Source: Fagopyrum homotropicum
Taxonomy: Eukaryota; Streptophyta; Magnoliopsida; Caryophyllales; Polygonaceae
Reading direction: 5' to 3'
Assembly (NCBI GenBank): GCA_033239125.1
Contig: BSWB01000004.1
Coordinates: 123,575,235-123,639,234 of the forward strand
DNA: 64,000 bases
Shown: positions 20,746 through 31,130 of the stretch, in pieces
How positions within the stretch are numbered: the first letter of the stretch is position 1
How the letters are laid out: each line of letters begins with the position of its first letter
The notes under the pieces: model-generated
The model's input: the letters and a program-made list of their open reading frames with translations, nothing else
What the model was told of the DNA's origin: nothing
The model's database searches: none
Translations under genes and position numbers: made by a program

Positions 20746-21479
20746 TTAAACATGGTATAATGGTGCAATCTCCTCAGCCTGGATTTCCAATCGATATTTC
20801 TTCAGCCTATGACCGTTGACCTTAAAGCTTCCGCTTGTTTCACCCCAAATTTCAACTGTACCATGGGGAAAACAATTTTCACAACGTAAGGTTCTGTCCA
20901 TCAATATTTTAACTTACGTGGAAAGCGGCGGAGGCGGCAGTTGAAAAGTAGAACAAGGTCTCCTTCTTTGAGCTTCTTAGGAACGATATGCTTGTCATGC
21001 CATCACTTTGTCCTTTCTTTGTAGATCTTGGCATTCTCATAAGCGTTTAAGCGCACCTTCTCCAGCTCATTCATTATTAAAAATCTCTTCTCTCCGGCTT
21101 CCATGATGTCGAAATTCAACCACTTGATCGCCCAATATGCCTTGTGTTCGAGCTCAACGGGTAGATGACGAGAATTCCCATATACCAAGTTGTAAGGGGT
21201 GGTACCAATGGGAGTCTTGAATGCGGTCCTATAAGCCCAAAGAGACACGTCCAGCTTCATGAACCAATCCTTCCTTGTCCTTGACATGGTCTTTTCCAAA
21301 ATTTCCTTGATTTCTCTATTCGAGATATCCACCTAATAACTAGTTTGAGGGTGATAAGGGGTTGCTACCTTGTGGGTTACCCCATACTTCGATAAAAGTG
21401 CCTTGAACTTCCGGTTGATGAAATGTGTCCCTCCATCGCTGAAGATGATGTGCACCATCCCAAAACATGGAAAGATAGT
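20746..21479 (-). pseudogene. TE4 integrase, C-terminal half
   Basis: The minus strand encodes the end of the core with the Glu motif region (ISNREIKEILEKTMSRTRKDW), ALWAYRTAF-like SLWAYRTAFKTPIGTTPYNLVYG, and the Athila C-terminal segment. The latter has ILGAYENAKIYKERTK-type wording and ends in a stop at 20746-20748. An in-frame stop separates the Glu region from the upstream SDGGTHFINRKF segment (about 21400). The N-terminal half lies beyond TE5 at 40893-41440. Confidence 0.85.
21475..21479. other. Target site duplication ATAGT, left of TE5
   Basis: ATAGT at 21475-21479 is repeated exactly at 40893-40897, flanking the TG...CA ends of TE5. This proves that the fragments at 21480 and 40892 are the two ends of one insertion into TE4. 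Confidence 0.9.
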
Positions 21480-22997
21480 TGATAGGTGATGGAATCACTA
21501 TCAATTAAAGTAGTTTTTAGAGTCTTTTTATTGCATTAGTGTCAGTTTATGCTACTAACTTCTTGGTCCAGAAGAAGAAGATCAAAAGAAGCTAAGGAAG
21601 GAGTTATAAGCACTTAGGAGTGAAGATCGATCAAGAAGCAAAGCTTCTGTTGCCTCACTGCCCCTACGGGTCCTTGCAGCCGCCCCTGCGGATGACGTTT
21701 TAACTGGAACGCTCCCTGCCCCTTCACTAGCGTCAGCCATGAAGTGTGTCACCGCCCCTGCGCCACTCCTTGGCGCCCCTGCGGTGACCTGCCCTGAAGA
21801 TACGAAGACCAGCTCTCCTGCGTCTCCCACTGCGCCCTTGCCTGCGCCCCAACGTGGGAGCTGAGAGACGAAGAGGCTACGTCGACGCCCCTGCGTCGAC
21901 ATAGGGACACCCCGGCGGTTTGACATAAAAAACGTCAGGAAGGCGAAAGGTCAGACGTTGAAGTGCATTAAAGATCCACCCCAACGGAATTATGTAGCCA
22001 TTCCAGCGGCTTTGAAGAAGATCAACCGATTCTGCCTAAACCGCCCCTGCGGTTCTTGAAGGCCACCCCTGCGGTTTAACGCCAAAAGCTTTACTCTGGT
22101 TGTTTACATCACCTTTATGGCATTTAAGGTGGCTTTTTTAGGCCGGCTGTTTACTCCTAATTAAGTGTCTTTTGTAGTATAAATAATCCATGGCTGATTG
22201 CTAGAATCATCCATGCTTTTCCTCACAAAATCAATTTTAGACTTGAGTTTTCCATTGTAATGAGTTACTAACTCCCTTGCTACATTGGGTTGGTTTGAAG
22301 CTGCTTTGTTGCTTTGGTTGTAAGTACTTTATAATATAAGTTTTCATTCAGTAATGCTTTGTGTTTCCTTGATCTCCATTGTCTAATTGCATGTTTACTA
22401 TTGCTTGAGATTGATCACCTTAAGTTATAAAGTGCATGCAAACAACTAGGATTAATAGGTTCCGGGTTCGGGTCTTTAATCTAGTAGCAACTTTAACTAA
22501 TAACGGGTTGTGATTACTTAAAGAAAAGGAACACAAATATAAAGATATGTTTAACGGTTTTAATCTTCTCTTTATATCCCTTAGTCTCTGTTTGAAAGCT
22601 AACCTCTTATTTGTTCTTGTAGGTTCACGGAACTTTAATAGGTTAAGTTGTGTTGATGTTGGTTGGCTCAACACAGATATACGATCGAGACGGGAGATTA
22701 CTTGGAAACTTGTAAAAGGAACTCACCAAAGTAGCAATTGCATGCTTAGAATCAACCTAGTGTAGATTCATCCATTATTGTCTTACTTGTCGCATTAATC
22801 ATTTTCATAAGTTTTTGTGCATCAATTCAACCAAACCCCCCCCCTTTGTTCCACTTGTCATTATAATCGATAATTGCATCTAAAACACCTTAACTCTCTT
22901 GGGTTCGACCCTTACTTAATCACCATACTTGTTCTTAGTGCTAAGTCAGGATTTACTTTTGATTGGGTATAGACGACCATAGAAATACTTTCGGTCA
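21480..22997 (+). repeat. TE5 5' LTR
   Basis: 1518 bases from TGATAGG to CGGTCA, followed by a short spacer and the PBS. Two clusters of the CCGCCCCTGCGG motif lie at about 21655-21905 and 22041-22073. A TATA box (TATAAATA) lies at 22178-22185. The last two thirds match 39820-40892 of the 3' LTR closely, including the second motif cluster. Confidence 0.9.
22178..22185 (+). promoter_or_regulatory. TATA box of the TE5 LTR
   Basis: TATAAATA lies about 700 bases into the LTR and is repeated as TATAAATA near 40079 in the 3' LTR. It probably sets the transcription start of the genomic RNA; the start itself cannot be seen. Confidence 0.6.
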
Positions 22998-23002
22998 AAT
23001 TT

Positions 23003-23020
23003 TGGCGCCGTTGCCGGGGA
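23003..23020 (+). other. TE5 primer-binding site, tRNA-Asp type
   Basis: TGGCGCCGTTGCCGGGGA, an 18-base exact copy of the primer site known for Athila elements, lies five bases after the LTR end. The identical site is in TE8; TE6 has one change. Confidence 0.92.
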
Positions 23021-23071
23021 GTTTTAGTGTTTTATTTTTGTTATTGATTGTTGGTTTGAACCATTTTTTTT

Positions 23072-24256
23072 ATGGTTCAAACCCGTGCTACTAATTCCGG
23101 CTTTGCTTCTTTTGATCCAGAAATTGAGAGGACGCACATCCGGCAACGAAGACAACAACAACTTCACCAAGAGATGGCTGACCGTACTCTTCGTCAACTT
23201 ACGCAACCCACCTTGGCTCAAAACCCTCTTGCGGTCGCTATACCGGCACTAGGGGAAGGAGTCAACTTTGAGCTCAAGCCGGGCCTCATTCACTTGCTTC
23301 CATCCTTCCATGGGATAAGTGGTGAAGACCCCATCAAGCACCTTGGGAAGTTCCATACTGTGTGTATGAGCATGAAGCCGGCCAACATTACCGAAGAACA
23401 GATCAAGATGAGGGCATTCGGCTTCACACTCAAAGATTCGGCGGATGATTGGTATTACTACCTTCCATCTGGGAGTATTGACACTTGGGAGAACCTTGAC
23501 AAAGCTTTCTTGGAGAAATACTTTCCAACTAAAAAGGCCAATAGCTTGAAGAAAGCTATAAGCAACATCGAGCAAGAGGCAACCGAAACTCTCTACGAGT
23601 ACTTCGAAAGGTTTGCACGCCTCCGATCCAGTTGTCCTATCCACGGATATTCAACTCAAGATCTAGTCTTGTACTTGTACAATGGCTTGCTAGACAATGA
23701 AAGGAGGATCGTCGATGCGGCTTGTGGAGGTAATATTCTTAACTCTACTCTTGACCTTGCTTTGGAAAAGATACAGGAGCTAGCGGAAGGAACTCGGAAC
23801 TTTGCAAGGAACCCGCCAAAGAAAGGAGTTCATGATGTGAGTTCCGGGAAGAGTGAGATTTCCACCAAGCTAGCCGAATTGAAGGAAATGGTGAAGAGGC
23901 TAACACTTATGGGAACACCGCAACAACTTAAAGCTTGTGGAGTTTGAGCTGACCCGTATCATCCAACGGACATGTGTCCATAAGTTCAAGATGACGATGT
24001 TGAAGTAAACGCAATGGGTTATGGACAAGCACAACAACAAGGACCTAGGAACGATCCCTATGCACAGAATTTCATGCCAAATTGGCGTGACCAACAGAAT
24101 TTTCGTTGGAGGGATCAACAAAACCAACAACAACAACCCTGCCAAGGTAAGTATCACTCAACTGAAGACATATTGCGGGTTTTGACTAAACACTTTGCCA
24201 CCCATGTCCAAACAACAAAATCTAGCATCAAGAACCTTGAGAAACAGGTTGGTTAA
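23072..24256 (+). pseudogene. gag: TE5 gag, three in-frame stops
   Basis: The start is ATG 23072 (MVQTRATNSGF). The capsid-type gag domain spans about residues 65-260, with HLGKFHTVC, ADDWYYYLPSGSI and FLEKYFPTKKA. The frame stays the same throughout and on into protease, but stops interrupt at 23945 (TGA), 23981 (TAA) and 24254 (TAA). Two of them fall where relatives have a Cys/His-poor, Gln/Asn-rich nucleocapsid (PNWRDQQNFRWRDQQNQQQQ). No zinc knuckle is seen, as in other Athila gags. Confidence 0.88.
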
Positions 24257-25380
24257 ATGACGGAAGCTATTTCAAGGACCGAATCAAGGCTTTCCGGAGG
24301 ATTGCCTTCCCAGACGTTTATAAACCCCAAGGAGAATGTTAGTGCCCTAACATTAAGGAGCGGGAAGCAAATCCAACAAGAACCAACAAAAGAGTCACAA
24401 AGCGAACCTTCTGTCGTTTTTTCCGCACCCACTGCCGCCTCTGCGGCTGAAGCTGCGCCCAGCACAAAACGAACGACGCCTTTGCTGCTGGCTACCCCCG
24501 CCCCTGCGGTGACAATTCCCGAGCCGCCCCTGCGCCTTCAAGCTAGCGCCCCTGCGGAAAACACAACAAAAGGTCCGGCTGAAAAGGATGCCTACTTCCG
24601 GCCAAACTTTCCGCCACTGTACTCCGAGAAACCACCGGCTCCTTTTCCTGAAGCCTTGAAGGAGCGAAGAATCATAGAGGACAAGGACCTCTTTGAGACT
24701 TTCTCTAAATGCGAGGTAAACATTCCCCTCCTTAAGTTGGTGAAAAGTATCCCTAACTATGCTCGTTTTTTGAAGGAACTTTCCACTATCAAGAGGAATC
24801 AAAAGCTAAAGGGGAAACTGAAAGTGCAAGTGAGTGAACATGTGTCGGCTGTTTTCCAACGGAGAATGCCCAAGAAGTGCAGCGATCCGGGCATGGTAAG
24901 CATTCCTTTTGTTATAGGGAAAACCCACTTTGACAAAGCAATGCTTGATCTCGGTGCTTCTATTAATGTCTTGCCATATTCGATTTACAAATTACCTGGC
25001 CTTGGGCCACTAATAGAAACTAGGATTGTAGTACAACTTGTTGATAGATCTAATGTGTACCTGAAAGGGATAATTGAAGATGTATTAGTGATGGTAAACA
25101 ACCTAATTTCTCCTGTTGATTTCTTTGTAATGGATATGGAAAATGACTTGCATGCTGCACCCATTCTGTTAGGTAGGCCATTCCTGAAAACGGCTAGGAC
25201 TAAAATTGATTATGTTAGTGGTAAATTGACCATGGAGTTTGATGGAGAAGTAGTGGAATTTGACATCTATGATGCAATGAAATTTCCGAGTGATGATCAT
25301 TCTCTATGTGCTATTGACATTGTTGAACCTTTTGTGCAAGATGTTTTTGATAACTCTAATGTGGATGAATTAAGAAATGT
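24257..25380 (+). pseudogene. TE5 gag-protease linker and protease
   Basis: This continues the gag frame and is open. A low-complexity Ala/Pro/Thr linker (about 24400-24570) is encoded partly by three copies of the CCGCCCCTGCG motif at 24498, 24534 and 24546. The protease follows with Asp-Leu-Gly-Ala at 24947-24958 (MLDLGASINVLPY), then IDFFVMDM-like and ILLGRPFLKTARTKIDY. The DLGA form, rather than DTGA, is usual for the Athila branch. It is part of the same 613-codon open stretch as the RT start. Confidence 0.88.
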
Positions 25381-25387
25381 GATTGAG

Positions 25388-25569
25388 CATGACAATACCT
25401 TGCCGGTAATTATCTCCAACAAGTTGACCACCGGACAAGAAGATAAGTTGGCACCGGAAATAGAATTGAAGGACCTTCCGTCACACCTCAAATATATTTT
25501 CCTTGGAGCACACAATACCTTGCCGGTAATTATCTCCAACAAGTTGACCACCGGACAAGAAGATAAGTT
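25388..25569 (+). repeat. Partial tandem duplication in TE5 protease-RT linker
   Basis: About 60 bases at 25390-25449 recur almost exactly at 25510-25569 (reads NTLPVIISNKLTTGQEDK twice), 120 bases apart, both in frame. Only one copy is expected before the RT, since TE8 has a single SNSTYPVIVNASL segment there. The repeat keeps the reading frame. Confidence 0.9.
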
Positions 25570-26400
25570 TGTGAACGTACTAAAGGAGCACAAGACGGCC
25601 CTTGGGTGGACTATTGCGGACATCAAAGGGATAAGTCCTTCCACTTGCATGCATAGAATTTTACTTGAGGACGAAGCCAAGCCCTCTAGGCAACCTCAAA
25701 CAAGGTTGAACCCACCAATGATGGATGTGGTCAAAAAGGAAGTGTTGAAGCTCCTCCAAGCGGATATGATCTTTCCTATCTCAGATAGCACTTGGGTTAG
25801 CCCGACCCAAGTAGTTCCAAAAAAGGGAGGCGTCACTTTGGTGGAAAATCAACATGGAGAGATTGTCCCAAGCAAAACACAAACCGGATGGAGAGTTTGC
25901 ATTGACTACCGCAAGCTCAATAAGGTAACACGAAAAGACCATTTCCCATTACCTTTTATTGATCAAATGTTGGAACGTCTTGCAGGTCATCAATTCTACT
26001 ATTTCCTGGATGGATATTCGGGTTATTTCCCAATAGCCATCGCACCAGAAGATCAAGAGAAGACGACGTTCACTTGGCCATTTGGCACTTTCGCATAACA
26101 CAGAATGCCATTTGGACTTTGCAACGCACCAGGCACTTTCCAACGCTGCATGATAAGTATTTTCTCCGAATACATAGAAAATTTCATTGAAGTCTTCATG
26201 GATGATTTTACCGTCCATGGAGACAGTTTTGACGCATGTTTAGGACATTTGAAACTTGTTCTTGAAAAATATGTTTAAACCAATTTAGTTCTTAATTCAG
26301 AAAAATGTCATTTCATGGTCGAACAAGGAATTGTGCTAGGACATGTAATAACCTCAAAAGGGATAGAGGTAGATAAGGCAAAGGTTGATGTTATTCAAAA
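25570..26400 (+). pseudogene. TE5 reverse transcriptase, two stops
   Basis: The fingers and palm are readable: WVSPTQVVPKKGG, WRVCIDYRKLNKVTRKDHFP and MPFGLCNAPGTFQRCM. The catalytic Phe-Met-Asp-Asp lies at 26195-26206. An in-frame TAA at 26096 replaces the Tyr of the AYRRMPFG motif, and another at 26276 follows the palm. The frame itself never shifts between gag and the end of RNase H. Confidence 0.9.
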
Positions 26401-27115
26401 TTTACCTTATCCTACTAATGTTCGGGAAATCCGATATTTTCTTGGTCATGCAGGTTTCTACCGACGGTTCATCAAAGATTTCTCAAAGATCTCAGCACCC
26501 CTGTGTGAATTGCTTAAGAAAGATGTCACCTTTAAAGTGGATGAGGATTGCAAGAAGGCTTTTGACACTTTGAAGGCATGTCTCACCACCGCACCGATCA
26601 TCCGATCTCCGGATTGGGAGAAACCTTTTGAAATCATGTGTGACACCAGTGACTACGCCGTCAGAGTTGTCTTAGGACAAAAAGACGGACGGGCCTCCCA
26701 TGTGATCCATTATGCGTCTATGATACTCAATGGAGCGCAAAGGATGTACTCTACCACCGAGAAGGAGATGTTAGCGGTAGTTTTTGCCCTTGAGAAATTC
26801 CGGCAGTACCTACTTGGGGTAAAGGTAATTATCTTCAAGGACCATGCAGCTCTTAGGTACCTCATGGAAAAGAAGGAGGCAAAGCCATGATCGATCCGTT
26901 GGGTGCTTCTTCTAAGCGAGTTTAACCTAGAGATAAGGGACAAGAAGGGAGTTGAGAACCTGGTGGCCGATCATTTGAGCAGACTAGTGCAAGAGGAGGA
27001 AGATCCAGGAAAAAGAGAGATAGCCGGAAGTTTTCCAGACGATACATTCTACACAACTCTCTGTTGTGTAACCGCCCCCGCGCCTCACACTAGCCGCCCC
27101 TGCGGCTCAGTCTAG
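26401..27115 (+). pseudogene. TE5 RT connection and RNase H, then motif-coded tail
   Basis: Connection (FLGHAGFYRRFIKDFSKIS) and RNase H (IMCDTSDYAVRVVLGQ, STTEKEMLAVVFALEKFRQYL, FKDHAALRYL, then VADHLSRL) are in one frame. A TGA at 26888 replaces an Arg codon. In the first part the usual Ala of AVGAVL reads Arg-Val, and the TDHAA motif reads KDHAA, so one catalytic Asp neighbourhood is changed. After LSRL the frame runs into two CCGCCCC-type motifs at 27072 and 27094 and stops at 27113. Confidence 0.88.
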
Positions 27116-27174
27116 GCGCCCTTACGGAATTGTCGACAGAGGTTTGTCTTAAGCTTTAATCTTTTAAGCCTTGG

Positions 27175-27963
27175 TTTGTTGACATTGTGAATTCCATTGT
27201 CAGGAAGGAGTATCCTGCACACTTCACCAAGGCACAACGAGAGAAAGTAAAAGCTGAAGCTCGATACTACGTTTGGGATGATCCTTACCTTTGGAAGCAT
27301 TGTAGTGACCAAGTGATCCGGCGTTGCATTCTGGACCATGAGGTACAATCCGTCCTAACTTTCTGTCATTCTGAAGCATGTGGGGGGCACTTTGGGGAAA
27401 ACAAAACTGCAATAAAAGTTTTGGATGCCGGTTTCTTTTGGCCACACATTTTTCGAGACGCTTTTGCATTTTGTAAAGTGTGTGACAGATGCCAAAGGGT
27501 AGGAAATCTATCAAGGAGACATGAAATGCTCCAATCCTCTCTTATATTTTGTGAAATATTCGACGTTTGGGGAATTTATTTCATGGGGCCGTTTCCTCCT
27601 TTATTCGGGAACACATATATCTTGCTTGCGGTGGACTATGTTTCCAAGTGGGTGGAAGCAAAGGCCACCAAAACTGATGATTCAAAAGTAGTTGCAGCTT
27701 TTCTGAAGGAAAATATCTTTGCATGATTTGGAATCCCAAAAGCCTTAATCAGTGATAGGGGTACCCATTTTTACAACAAGACGATCACGACTCTCCTTAA
27801 GAAGTACCATGTTCAAAAAGAGTGTCAACAACTTATCATCCACAAACAAACGGCCAAGCTGAGGTGTCCAATCGGGAAATAAAGACCATCCTTGAAAAGA
27901 CGGTTTCTCCCGGGCGGAAGGATTGGAGTGCAAGGCTAAATGATGCCCTATGGGTATATCGGA
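27175..27963 (+). pseudogene. TE5 integrase, cut by TE6
   Basis: Starting near WFVDIVNSIV in a different frame from RNase H, the HHCC domain reads FCHSEACGGHFGENKT ... CKVCDRCQR. The core has the first Asp in a changed context (DVWGIYFMGPFP, where relatives have VDFMGPF, so this Asp is lost to Tyr) and the second in ALISDRGTHF. A TGA at 27724 separates them and a frameshift lies near 27810. The Glu motif (VSNREIKTILEKT in the shifted frame) is present. The reading ends at LWVYR, where TE6 begins. Confidence 0.87.
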
Positions 27964-28263
27964 TGATAGCATGAATTATTGTCTATATTTTGGGGCCTAT
28001 TTAGACGTTTTATCTTCAATAATCTGCATGCTTGGATGTATATTATGTGATTATATGGCCATTTCATCTACCTTTGCAGGAATCGAGGTCTACACCAAGT
28101 TTCGTTGTAATCGTAGGTAAAATGGCGCGTTTTGCATCAAAAAGGAGCTAAGGAGTCATTGGAGCTACATTCAGGAGCTTAAGGAAGAATCCAGGAATCA
28201 TGAAAAATGGATTGAAGATTTACTTTGGATCAGTTTTGAGAGATTTCACATTCAGTTGTGATT

Positions 28264-28330
28264 CACCTCGGTCAGCTACAGTACCATCTCGACCGAGGTG
28301 ATCCAGAGGAGCTGCTCGACCGAGGCGAAC
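28264..28330 (+). repeat. CTCGACCGAG motif cluster in TE6 LTR
   Basis: Three copies or half copies begin near 28264 (CACCTCGGTCAGC), 28289 (CTCGACCGAGGTGA) and 28315 (CTCGACCGAGGCGAAC), about 25 bases apart. The full motif ACCTCGACCGAGGT has 6-base arms around two bases. The same cluster is in the 3' LTR (37939-38005) and, altered, in the inverted LTR (39466-39532). Confidence 0.9.
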
Positions 28331-28508
28331 ACCTTGGACGCGGCGAGGGATATTTTATTCTTGGCTGAGAACTTTTATTTTTGGAAAGAGGATTTATGTT
28401 TTTAGGCTGGATTCCTAGAAGGAAGAAGATAATTCAGCCCATATATTTTACCTATTTTTATGGGAAAATATCTTTCTAAGATATCTTATCTTTGGGAGGT
28501 AATTTTCC

Positions 28509-28517
28509 TATAAAAAG
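28509..28517 (+). promoter_or_regulatory. TATA box of the TE6 LTR
   Basis: TATAAAAAG lies about 545 bases into the LTR. The reverse complement is kept in the inverted LTR near 39278-39286. It is placed as expected for a U3 promoter; the transcription start is not visible. Confidence 0.65.
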
Positions 28518-29101
28518 GGTCGGATTTTCCACAAATCCGGCATCCCGCATACGACCCACTACAGCTGGGAGATTTGAAGAACCTTTTTGAAGGTTGAAGG
28601 AAGGTTGAAGGAAGATTGAAGGAAGGAAGTTGATAGCTTTTATAGCTTTTGTGAAGGGTTTTGTAAGACTTTTTTAGATTCCCTTCTTTGTTGGTTGTCT
28701 TATTGGATTGTGATCCAAGGAACGCTTGTTTGTTTGATAATTGATTAAGTTATTGAAGCCTTGTTCTTAAGGTTTTTGTGTTCAATTATTCACCTTCTTC
28801 CCTTATATTTGATTATTGCTTTCATGATGATGAGTGGCTAATTTCTTTGTGTGATTCTAGGGTGATTGGCTGAAGGTTGTGGGAAAAACAATGATAGAAT
28901 AATCTTAATCACAGTAGGATCCTGAAAGCTCGAGTCTTTATCCTTAACCCTAAAACATCTCGCTCAGTCGATGAACATCTCGGCCGGGGTGGAATTTGTC
29001 TGACCGAGGTCACTTATCTGATCCGAAACTGAGAGTTAAGTGTTAGAGTTTGCCAAATCCTATTCTTATTACAACTTTCCTGGTTCAATGCAAGCCTAGG
29101 A

Positions 29102-29363
29102 TGAGACTTACCCGGTAATTCCTTTGTTTGTTTACCCAAGATCATAAGTAATAGGTAATAAAGGTTTATCCTTTATCGGGGTTTGAGTGTGCGTTCATTC
29201 CATCTTTGTGAGTTAGCTTGAGACTTACCCGGTAAAGGTTGATTCTATTCCCTTAGGTGGTGTGTTGGTTTGAGGTTATAGTTCTTTTCCTTGATTCCGT
29301 GAGACTTACCCGGTAATAGGAGTTACGGTTTGGAATAAGTGAGTAGTGAGACTTACCCGGTGA
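29102..29363 (+). repeat. Four copies of TGAGACTTACCCGGTAA in TE6 LTR
   Basis: Copies begin at 29102, 29219, 29300 and 29347; the last reads ...GGTGA. The inverted LTR has the same four (for example ACCGGGTAAGTCTCA near 38418, 38465, 38548 and 38663). TE8, of another family, has three at 47393, 47469 and 47514 with one or two changes. Unlike the family-specific dyads, this motif is conserved between families. Confidence 0.9.
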
Positions 29364-29708
29364 TCTATTCCACTTTAGTAACACCTTACCTTTGCAAAAT
29401 CTCAGCTTTATCCGCTTATCTTTAGATCTTGAGTTGGAACCACAACTAGATGCTTTAATCCCTAGAATTGCATATTTCCTTAATTGAATTTTTATCATCT
29501 TTGATTGTTTTGATCACTTTTGTGGTTAGTACTTACATTGACAACCTATATCTGCTTTGTTTCACTAAGTCCCTGTGATCGACCCCTGGAATTTCTTGCT
29601 TTTTACTCCGATTGACCCGTACATTGCGGGTTCGCATCCTTGTTTTAAGCTTACATCTAGGGTTATAAATTTAAAGCTTGCACACACCGTTTGGAGCGAA
29701 CAAGTTTT

Positions 29709-29726
29709 TGGCGCCGTTGTCGGGGA
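29709..29726 (+). other. TE6 primer-binding site, tRNA-Asp type with one change
   Basis: TGGCGCCGTTGTCGGGGA differs from the TE5 and TE8 sites by one C-to-T change. It lies after AGTTTT following the LTR end. Confidence 0.9.
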
Positions 29727-29831
29727 CTTGGTATAGACCGAGCCGGCCGTGGTTGGCTTTCAAGGCGCTATCCCCTGTCTCTACTAACCACTCTACTTGA
29801 GTGATTTTCGTAGGTTCTTTTTCTTAGGTTT

Positions 29832-31130
29832 ATGCGAAGAACCCGCGCTGGGAAGGAAATCGTTCCCTACGATCCCGAACCAGAAAAGACATACAAAAGA
29901 CGCTTGAAAGAAGCGAAGATGGCCAACCAAGACAATCGCGATCTTGAGGCCGAATTGAAGGAGGCGTTAGAACAACTACGCCTCAGTAAAGAAGAGCTGA
30001 TACTGGAGAGGGAAGAAACTCGCACAAGGACTAAGGCAATCGAAGCAAATATGACGGCTTTATGAGACTAGTATCTACCTTGACCGAACCCAGACCCTCG
30101 ACCGAGGCAAGACCCTGCTCCAGATCCTCGACCGAGACAAGACCTTGCTCCAGATCCTCGACCGAGGCAGAATCGAGTACTTGTTGCCCCGGCCGAGATA
30201 CTACCACCTCAGATGCTAGTCCGAGATGTTCTTTTTGTAGGCATTCCACAAACCCTAGGGCAGAGGATGGACCCTAATCAACAACTGAGGCATCCAGGAG
30301 TAAACCTAGGTGATCCAGCGGACCATGATTATGAGCTTCGACCGCAAGTTCTTTCCATGATTCGCCAATGCTAATTTGGAGGGCTAGAGAGGGAATCTCC
30401 ACATCAACATCTACAAAACTATGAGATCTTGATGGAGACCTTGAGACCTTTAAGAATAGAAAACAACAACTACAAGCTAAGGCCTTTCTACTTCTCTTTG
30501 AAAGATAGAGCTCTTACTTGGTATCAATCTCTTTCTCAAGGAAAAATCAATACTTGGGAGGAGATGACGACGGAATTCTTGACTAAATTCTTTCCCCCCT
30601 CTAAAACCGTTGAAATGAGAGGGAAGATTAATGCATTCATCATGAAGGACAAGGAGAGCTTGTCCAAGTCATGCGAGAGATTTAAAGACATTCTTTTGGA
30701 TTGCCCACATCATGGGATTCCAAAGATAGAGTTGTTGGAGATATACTTCAAGGGACTGGATGGAAACACCCAGTTCAACCTTCAACTACTATCCGCCGGC
30801 ACGTTCATGGACATGCCAATTGACGAAGCTTGAGAGTTCATAGAGAAGCAAGCTTTGCACATAGAGAAATACTCCCACCAAGGAGCTGAAGGTGGAGTTA
30901 AAAGAGTCAACTTTCAAGAAGCTCCACCTAACAATGATCAACTCACTTCTTTGAAGAATGATGTGAAACAATTGAAGGAACTCTTAGTTGCTCATACCAA
31001 GAAGGAAGATCAAGGATCAAGGAACAACAATAGTTACCGGAACAACAACAACGGTTCCCGGAACAACAACTACAACAACAATAGAGGATCCAATAGCATG
31101 GAGGGCAAACAACCAAAATTCGGGTAACCC
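29832..31130 (+). pseudogene. gag: TE6 gag, broken by a few stops
   Basis: The start is ATG 29832 (MRRTRAGKEIVPYDPEPEKT), matching the TE8 gag start. The frame is constant to about 31127 but stops occur at 30063, 30069, 30078, 30372 and 30831. The gag domain is well kept at about 30385-30860 (NYEILMETLRPLRI, LTWYQSLSQGKINTWEEMTTEF, FPPSKTVEMRGKINAF). In the linker at 30090-30170 the dyad motif recurs every 30 bases and reads in frame as a 10-residue Pro/Arg/Gln repeat (PDPRPRQDPA). The C-terminal part is Asn-rich. Confidence 0.9.
30080..30230 (+). repeat. CTCGACCGAG tandem array inside TE6 gag
   Basis: CTCGACCGAGRC begins at 30097, 30127 and 30157, an exact 30-base period, with diverged flanking copies at 30081 and 30189. 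The unit is a multiple of three, so the repeat did not disturb the gag frame. TE8 gag has a Pro-rich stretch (about 48412-48445) at this place and no such motif. Confidence 0.9.

Larger units (their letters stand above)
18524..21479 (-). mobile_element. TE4, left part of an RT-less Athila derivative
   Basis: On the minus strand this holds the integrase C-terminal half (21479-20746), a noncoding spacer with dyad motifs, and an Athila ORF-1 pseudogene. It is cut at 21479 by TE5 and continues at 40893. When TE5 and one copy of the target duplication are removed, the sequence joins in the middle of the integrase core, in register with TE6 (near 33230-33260). The 3' untranslated region is cut at 18524 by TE3. 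Confidence 0.85.
27964..29702 (+). repeat. TE6 5' LTR
   Basis: About 1739 bases from TGATAGCATG to GCGAACA. A complete inverted copy lies at 38074-39819 and a partial direct copy at 37630-38073. It contains CTCGACCGAG clusters at 28264-28330 and 28968-29011, a TATA box at 28509, and four copies of TGAGACTTACCCGGTAA in its last third. The start is slightly uncertain because ATCGGA precedes both direct copies. Confidence 0.9.

Noticed and set aside
27959..27963. TCGGA as target duplication of TE6
   Set aside because: ATCGGA also precedes the 3' LTR at 37629, but that is internal TE6 sequence. The true right flank at 39820 reads GTTTG, so no duplication can be claimed.
30097..30170. Regular 30-base repeats that could suggest CRISPR
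   Set aside because: This is plant retrotransposon gag; the units have no unique spacers and read as a peptide repeat.
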